From assembly GCA_934394615.1 (NCBI GenBank), contig CAKRRJ010000088.1:1-8553 (forward strand): a stretch of DNA of 8,553 bases, given 5' to 3'. The translations under genes and the position numbers were made by a program. Below are positions 5,856-8,553 of the stretch, piece after piece. The number at the start of each line of letters is the position of its first letter. The stretch's first letter is position 1. This DNA is from an uncultured Lachnospiraceae bacterium. Its GTDB lineage: Bacteria; Bacillota; Clostridia; Lachnospirales; Lachnospiraceae. The notes below the pieces were generated by a model that was given only the letters and a program-made list of their open reading frames with translations, was not told where the DNA came from and ran no database searches.

Positions 5856-7535
5856 ATTATCCAGAAATGATTTATGTTTTTTCGGGCGCTTTCGCGGTTT
5901 TGTCTGCTTCAGGGCTGAATCGGAACGCTTCTGCTGAAGCATCATATCAAATTCCGATGTTGTCATGCCAATATCCTGCAGACGCTTCCTGCGGCGCTCA
6001 TAGCGTTCGGAGCGCTCTTCCTCTTCCCGCTTCTCAATCCGGTATTTCGCAGTGAGAAGTCCGGACCCAAGAATGGCAGCCATCGCCGCGACGCCAACAA
6101 TGATCCAGAACGCCGGAGGAATATTCAAATGAATGCCCGGTTTGCGGGTTCCAAATGCTGTCTTATTTTCCGCGCTCTCTGAGGAAGCAAGCGGGTCTGT
6201 CTGGGCCAGAGCCAGAGGATCCTGGTCGAATGTGGTTTCCTGCTGGGTTTCTGGCTGGAATGCAGAAAAATCTGTCTCCTGCTCTGGCGCAGCCGCTGCT
6301 CCGTTTTCGTCCGAAACAGGCTGTGCTGCTTCATCCCCGGCACTGCCAGGGTCCGCTAAAACTGCTGCCTCACCATTTTCCGCCTGAGCACTCACAGCTG
6401 CCGCATCGGCCTCATCCTGAGCCTCTTTGTGGAGCAGATAGCTTGCCCCGATCTGGCGGTCATTATACTGGTAGGAGACGCGCGCCACCGCTGCCTGCGG
6501 CGCGGATTCCGGCAGTTCATAGCTGATCGAAGACTGCGCGTCTGAAATATCCGCGTTTTTCGGCAGTGTCACATAGCAGTCCTTCTGCATATGCAAAACC
6601 GAAAGGTCCGCGGCCGGAAGCCCCGCAATGGTCATATCGTTGGAAACGGAAGAATACGTGCTGTCCGCCTCCGCTATATTGACTGACTGGAAGTTGGCAA
6701 AACCAAAGTCCAGAAGCGCCTTGGTGTCGGTGTAGTGGGTCTGATGTCCATTCAGAACCACTGTGATCAGCTTCATGCCATTTTTCTCCGCGCAGGTTAC
6801 CAGTGTGTTTCCTGCCAGTGAAGTGTAGCCGGTCTTTCCGCCAATCACTCCCGCGTAATACTGCGGTGTGTTCTTCTTTAGCATCCGGTGACCAGGATAC
6901 ACCCGGAACCCATCCGGATTGTGCCTAGTCGGCGGCAGATCATAGTAAAGGCTGGAGTCGATCGTCACAAACGTCTCATTCTGGAACGCTGCCTGCGCGA
7001 TCAGGGCCATATCGTAAGCGGATGTATAATGCTGAGGGTCATTCAGACCGCTCGGATTATTAAAATGGCTCTCCTGGCACCCAAGCTCCTTCGCCTTGGC
7101 ATTCATGAGTACCGTAAAGTTCTCGATGGAACCTGCGGTATGTTCTGCCAGAGCATTCGCCACCTCGTTTGCTGACTTTAACAGCATGGCATACAGACAG
7201 TCCCGCACCGTCATTTTATCGCCCACATCCATGCCGGCGCTGCTGCTCCCCTGCTCCACGTTATAAACCGCATCGTGGGAAAAAGTCACCACATCATCCA
7301 GATTACAATGTTCAATGACGATCAGGGCAGTAAGAATCTTGGTAATACTTGCCGGATAATAGTTCGTATGCAGATTTTTTCCATAGATCACAGCGCCGGA
7401 GCGGGCATCCATAAGAATGGCTCCCTCCGCCTCCACCGAAACATTCGCCGGCCAGTCCGGCGCGGCAAACGCTGGTGTGACCTGAACGCCTGCGATCAGA
7501 GTGATACACAGCAACAAGGTCAGAATTCTTTTCAT
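5832..7535 (-). CDS. dacF: D-alanyl-D-alanine carboxypeptidase (DacF-type, peptidase S11) with C-terminal anchor and cytoplasmic tail
   Basis: This is a low-molecular-weight penicillin-binding protein that trims the terminal D-Ala from peptidoglycan stem peptides outside the membrane. Residues 1-25 are a signal peptide ending AFA-A. The catalytic set is complete: SITK at 63-66 (Ser63 nucleophile, Lys66), SAN at 121-123 and KTG at 234-236. Residues about 295-368 resemble the beta-rich domain that follows in PBP5-like enzymes. At 567 residues it is longer than the usual 380-450. The extra length is an acidic Ala/Glu/Gln linker (about 371-456), a transmembrane segment (about 474-496) and a roughly 70-residue highly charged tail, first Glu/Arg then Lys-rich, predicted cytoplasmic. 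AGGAG lies 6 bases before the ATG. A terminator-like hairpin abuts that site, and no separate promoter fits between. The exact paralogue (DacF, DacA or DacB) cannot be settled from sequence reading alone. Confidence 0.93.
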   Translation of the reverse strand: MKRILTLLLCITLIAGVQVTPAFAAPDWPANVSVEAEGAILMDARSGAVIYGKNLHTNYYPASITKILTALIVIEHCNLDDVVTFSHDAVYNVEQGSSSAGMDVGDKMTVRDCLYAMLLKSANEVANALAEHTAGSIENFTVLMNAKAKELGCQESHFNNPSGLNDPQHYTSAYDMALIAQAAFQNETFVTIDSSLYYDLPPTRHNPDGFRVYPGHRMLKKNTPQYYAGVIGGKTGYTSLAGNTLVTCAEKNGMKLITVVLNGHQTHYTDTKALLDFGFANFQSVNIAEADSTYSSVSNDMTIAGLPAADLSVLHMQKDCYVTLPKNADISDAQSSISYELPESAPQAAVARVSYQYNDRQIGASYLLHKEAQDEADAAAVSAQAENGEAAVLADPGSAGDEAAQPVSDENGAAAAPEQETDFSAFQPETQQETTFDQDPLALAQTDPLASSESAENKTAFGTRKPGIHLNIPPAFWIIVGVAAMAAILGSGLLTAKYRIEKREEEERSERYERRRKRLQDIGMTTSEFDMMLQQKRSDSALKQTKPRKRPKKHKSFLDNKNFRDHE

Positions 7536-7547
7536 TCTATTCTCCTG

Positions 7548-7588
7548 AAAAAGCCGGGCCGGGGCCCCTGCGGGCTCCCGGATCCGGC
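7548..7588 (-). terminator. GC-rich intrinsic-terminator-like hairpin abutting the dacF ribosome binding site
   Basis: In minus-strand RNA, GCCGG, CCGGG and GCCC pair in order with GGGC, CCCGG and CCGGC, interrupted by a small internal loop and a bulge, around a short loop. A run of five U residues (7552-7548) follows at once, then CAGGAG, the dacF ribosome binding site. It is placed to end transcripts of the 7621-8358 gene, but it would also sit in the leader of any dacF transcript. Confidence 0.75.
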
Positions 7589-7607
7589 ATTAATTTATTT
7601 TTTTCTC

Positions 7608-7620
7608 GTGACTGAGTCAC
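7608..7620. repeat. Perfect 13-base palindrome next to a stop codon
   Basis: GTGACTGAGTCAC has 6-base arms around a single central base and directly follows the stop codon of the minus-strand gene at 7621. It could be a dimeric regulator site or a small RNA hairpin. No U run adjoins it, so it is not a terminator by itself. Confidence 0.35.
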
Positions 7621-8358
7621 TCAATTTCCTCGCCGTTCGCCACAACCGTGCAAGCACGTTTTTGGCTCTCTTGCGCTCGTCCTATTATAATACAGGATAA
7701 TGAGACAAATTGCAAATACTGCAAGAACCGATACTCCATAAGTCACGGCAATCCGCGCGGCAGTATCCATAAAGAATGGTTCCGGAACAATGTTGATCAG
7801 AAGATCCGTATCCGGATTCAGCAGCCATAAGTCATTGTTAAAGAAGATATGGTGGAAAATAATAAAATATTTGTTGAAGTCTGTGGATATGATCCCCGCA
7901 AGGACTGCCAGCACCGCAAAAAACAGTGCAGAACCCACACAAATCATTTTCGGCAGTACCCGGCGGATATCCGCTTTTAAGAGCACCAGCAGAACCACAC
8001 AGGCCACAATCAGGCCAATGCTGATCCGGCGCAGCGCAAGCCCTCCCAGGAACAGTCCGCGTACATCCTCCATATGGGCAATCTCTCGGTCATTGAAAAA
8101 CTCTCTTGGCTGTCCGTCCACAACAGTCGGAACATGCAGATCCTCCCGGTTTCCACGCAGGTAAGCCATCATCTCGTCCGTTACGTCTAACAGGTCATCC
8201 ATTTCCATATGAACATCGTTTAAAACTCCGTATTTTGCGTACTCTTTCTCATAATACCCCGGCGTCCAGTAGGTAACGGCTTCCATGGATGTGATGAGCA
8301 GAATGATCATCAGCGCGAAGCCGCACAGGATGCCAAGCACATGGTGCAGAATTTTCAT
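7621..8358 (-). CDS. TIGR01906/DUF1461 family integral membrane protein
   Basis: This 245-residue membrane protein is of unknown function. Four hydrophobic segments are visible at about residues 8-26, 103-118, 130-147 and 202-224. Between the first and second is a soluble loop with MMAYLRGN (63-70) and FNDREIAHMEDVRGLF (88-103). Between the third and fourth is FHHIFFNNDLWLLNP (158-172). These match the conserved blocks I associate with the TIGR01906/DUF1461 family of Gram-positive bacteria. The C-terminal tail (about 225-245) is hydrophilic with two Cys. The ATG at 8358 is preferred because AGGGG lies 8 bases upstream and the membrane helix follows directly; a GTG twelve codons earlier has no good ribosome binding site. 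It lies between the tRNA-Lys terminator and dacF, all on the minus strand. No promoter with both boxes is clear; a TATATA lies near 8403-8408. Family assignment is from motif memory. Confidence 0.8.
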   Translation of the reverse strand: MKILHHVLGILCGFALMIILLITSMEAVTYWTPGYYEKEYAKYGVLNDVHMEMDDLLDVTDEMMAYLRGNREDLHVPTVVDGQPREFFNDREIAHMEDVRGLFLGGLALRRISIGLIVACVVLLVLLKADIRRVLPKMICVGSALFFAVLAVLAGIISTDFNKYFIIFHHIFFNNDLWLLNPDTDLLINIVPEPFFMDTAARIAVTYGVSVLAVFAICLIILYYNRTSAREPKTCLHGCGERRGN

Positions 8359-8411
8359 TGCGGGATCCCCTTTCTGAATTTCAGTTTTTAGCACTTAAAA
8401 ATCTATATAAC

Positions 8412-8453
8412 AAAAAACACCGACCCCGCAGCTCTCTGTCTGCAAAATCAGTG
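8412..8453 (-). terminator. Rho-independent terminator of tRNA-Lys
   Basis: In minus-strand RNA, CACUGA pairs with UCGGUG, four U-G pairs follow, then GCAG pairs with CUGC around an 8-base loop. Six U residues follow (A run at 8412-8417 on the plus strand). The stem begins 9 bases after the tRNA discriminator base. The four consecutive U-G pairs weaken the middle of the stem. Confidence 0.7.
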
Positions 8454-8462
8454 CCTTTATAG

Positions 8463-8535
8463 TGCGCCTTCAGGGACTCGAACCCTGGACAAATAGATTA
8501 AGAGTCTACTGCTCTACCAACTGAGCTAAAGGCGC
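8463..8535 (-). tRNA. tRNA-Lys, anticodon CUU
   Basis: This is a full 73-base cloverleaf on the minus strand. The acceptor arm GCGCCTT pairs perfectly with AAGGCGC. The D arm is GCTC/GAGC with AGTTGGTA as loop. The anticodon stem GTAGA/TCTAT has one G-U pair, and the loop CTCTTAA gives anticodon CTT (reads AAG, Lys). The T arm CAGGG/CCCTG holds the loop TTCGAGT. The discriminator is A and CCA is not encoded (the next bases are CTA), so CCA must be added after transcription. Only 18 AT-rich bases remain upstream before the window edge, so its promoter or a preceding tRNA lies outside. Confidence 0.97.
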
Positions 8536-8553
8536 TTATTTAATTTTTTCTGT

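Noticed and set aside
7275..7700. 141-codon plus-strand open frame
   Set aside because: It runs antisense through the dacF signal peptide, the terminator hairpin and the end of the DUF1461 gene, with no coding signs.
8374..8384. CTGAATTTCAG palindrome upstream of the DUF1461 gene
   Set aside because: It is short, AT-rich and without any associated promoter boxes or tail, so chance is a sufficient explanation.
8359..8394. GTG start at 8394 for the DUF1461 protein
   Set aside because: No suitable ribosome binding site precedes it, and the extra 12 codons encode the real ribosome binding site region before the ATG at 8358.

Overview
The window looks like core chromosome of a low-to-mid GC Gram-positive anaerobe, most likely a Lachnospiraceae-type Clostridia. 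The reasons are an archaeal-type (V/A) ATPase operon, strong AGGAGG ribosome binding sites, a DacF-type D,D-carboxypeptidase, a tRNA-Lys without an encoded CCA, and rho-independent terminators ending in U runs. This placement is inferred from gene content and protein style; no database was searched. I see no insertion sequence, prophage, CRISPR array or integration scar.

Layout, left to right. Positions 1-3352 (minus strand) hold the first three genes of a V/A-type ATPase operon. In transcription order they are a coiled-coil peripheral stalk subunit (G/H type), subunit C and membrane subunit I, which is cut by the left edge. The remaining subunits presumably lie beyond position 1. Positions 3353-3659 are a 307-base non-coding stretch. 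It holds the operon's likely promoter, an AT-rich region with small repeats and a palindrome, and the terminator of the next gene. Positions 3660-4562 (minus) encode a membrane protein with a cytoplasmic DUF4145/HEPN-like domain, one transmembrane segment and an outer SH3b domain. A 174-base divergent promoter region separates it from a plus-strand DEDDh 3'-5' exonuclease (4737-5828) that carries a Cys-rich, zinc-ribbon-like module and a very basic tail. The exonuclease converges on dacF (5832-7535, minus), and one bidirectional terminator contains both stop codons. Upstream of dacF lie a TIGR01906/DUF1461 membrane protein (7621-8358, minus) and a tRNA-Lys(CUU) (8463-8535, minus), each followed by a terminator-like hairpin.

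Functionally this is an envelope and energy neighbourhood: an ion-pumping rotary ATPase, a wall-modifying carboxypeptidase, a wall-binding membrane protein and an exonuclease. Nothing shows that they form one pathway. No complete new system is evident. The points most worth a second look are regulatory or architectural: an apparently leaderless exonuclease mRNA with an extended -10 promoter; an intrinsic-terminator-like hairpin abutting the dacF ribosome binding site; 11-bp-spaced direct repeats in the divergent promoter region; stop codons of convergent genes inside a shared terminator; and the unusual domain make-up of the HEPN-like/SH3b protein and the exonuclease.
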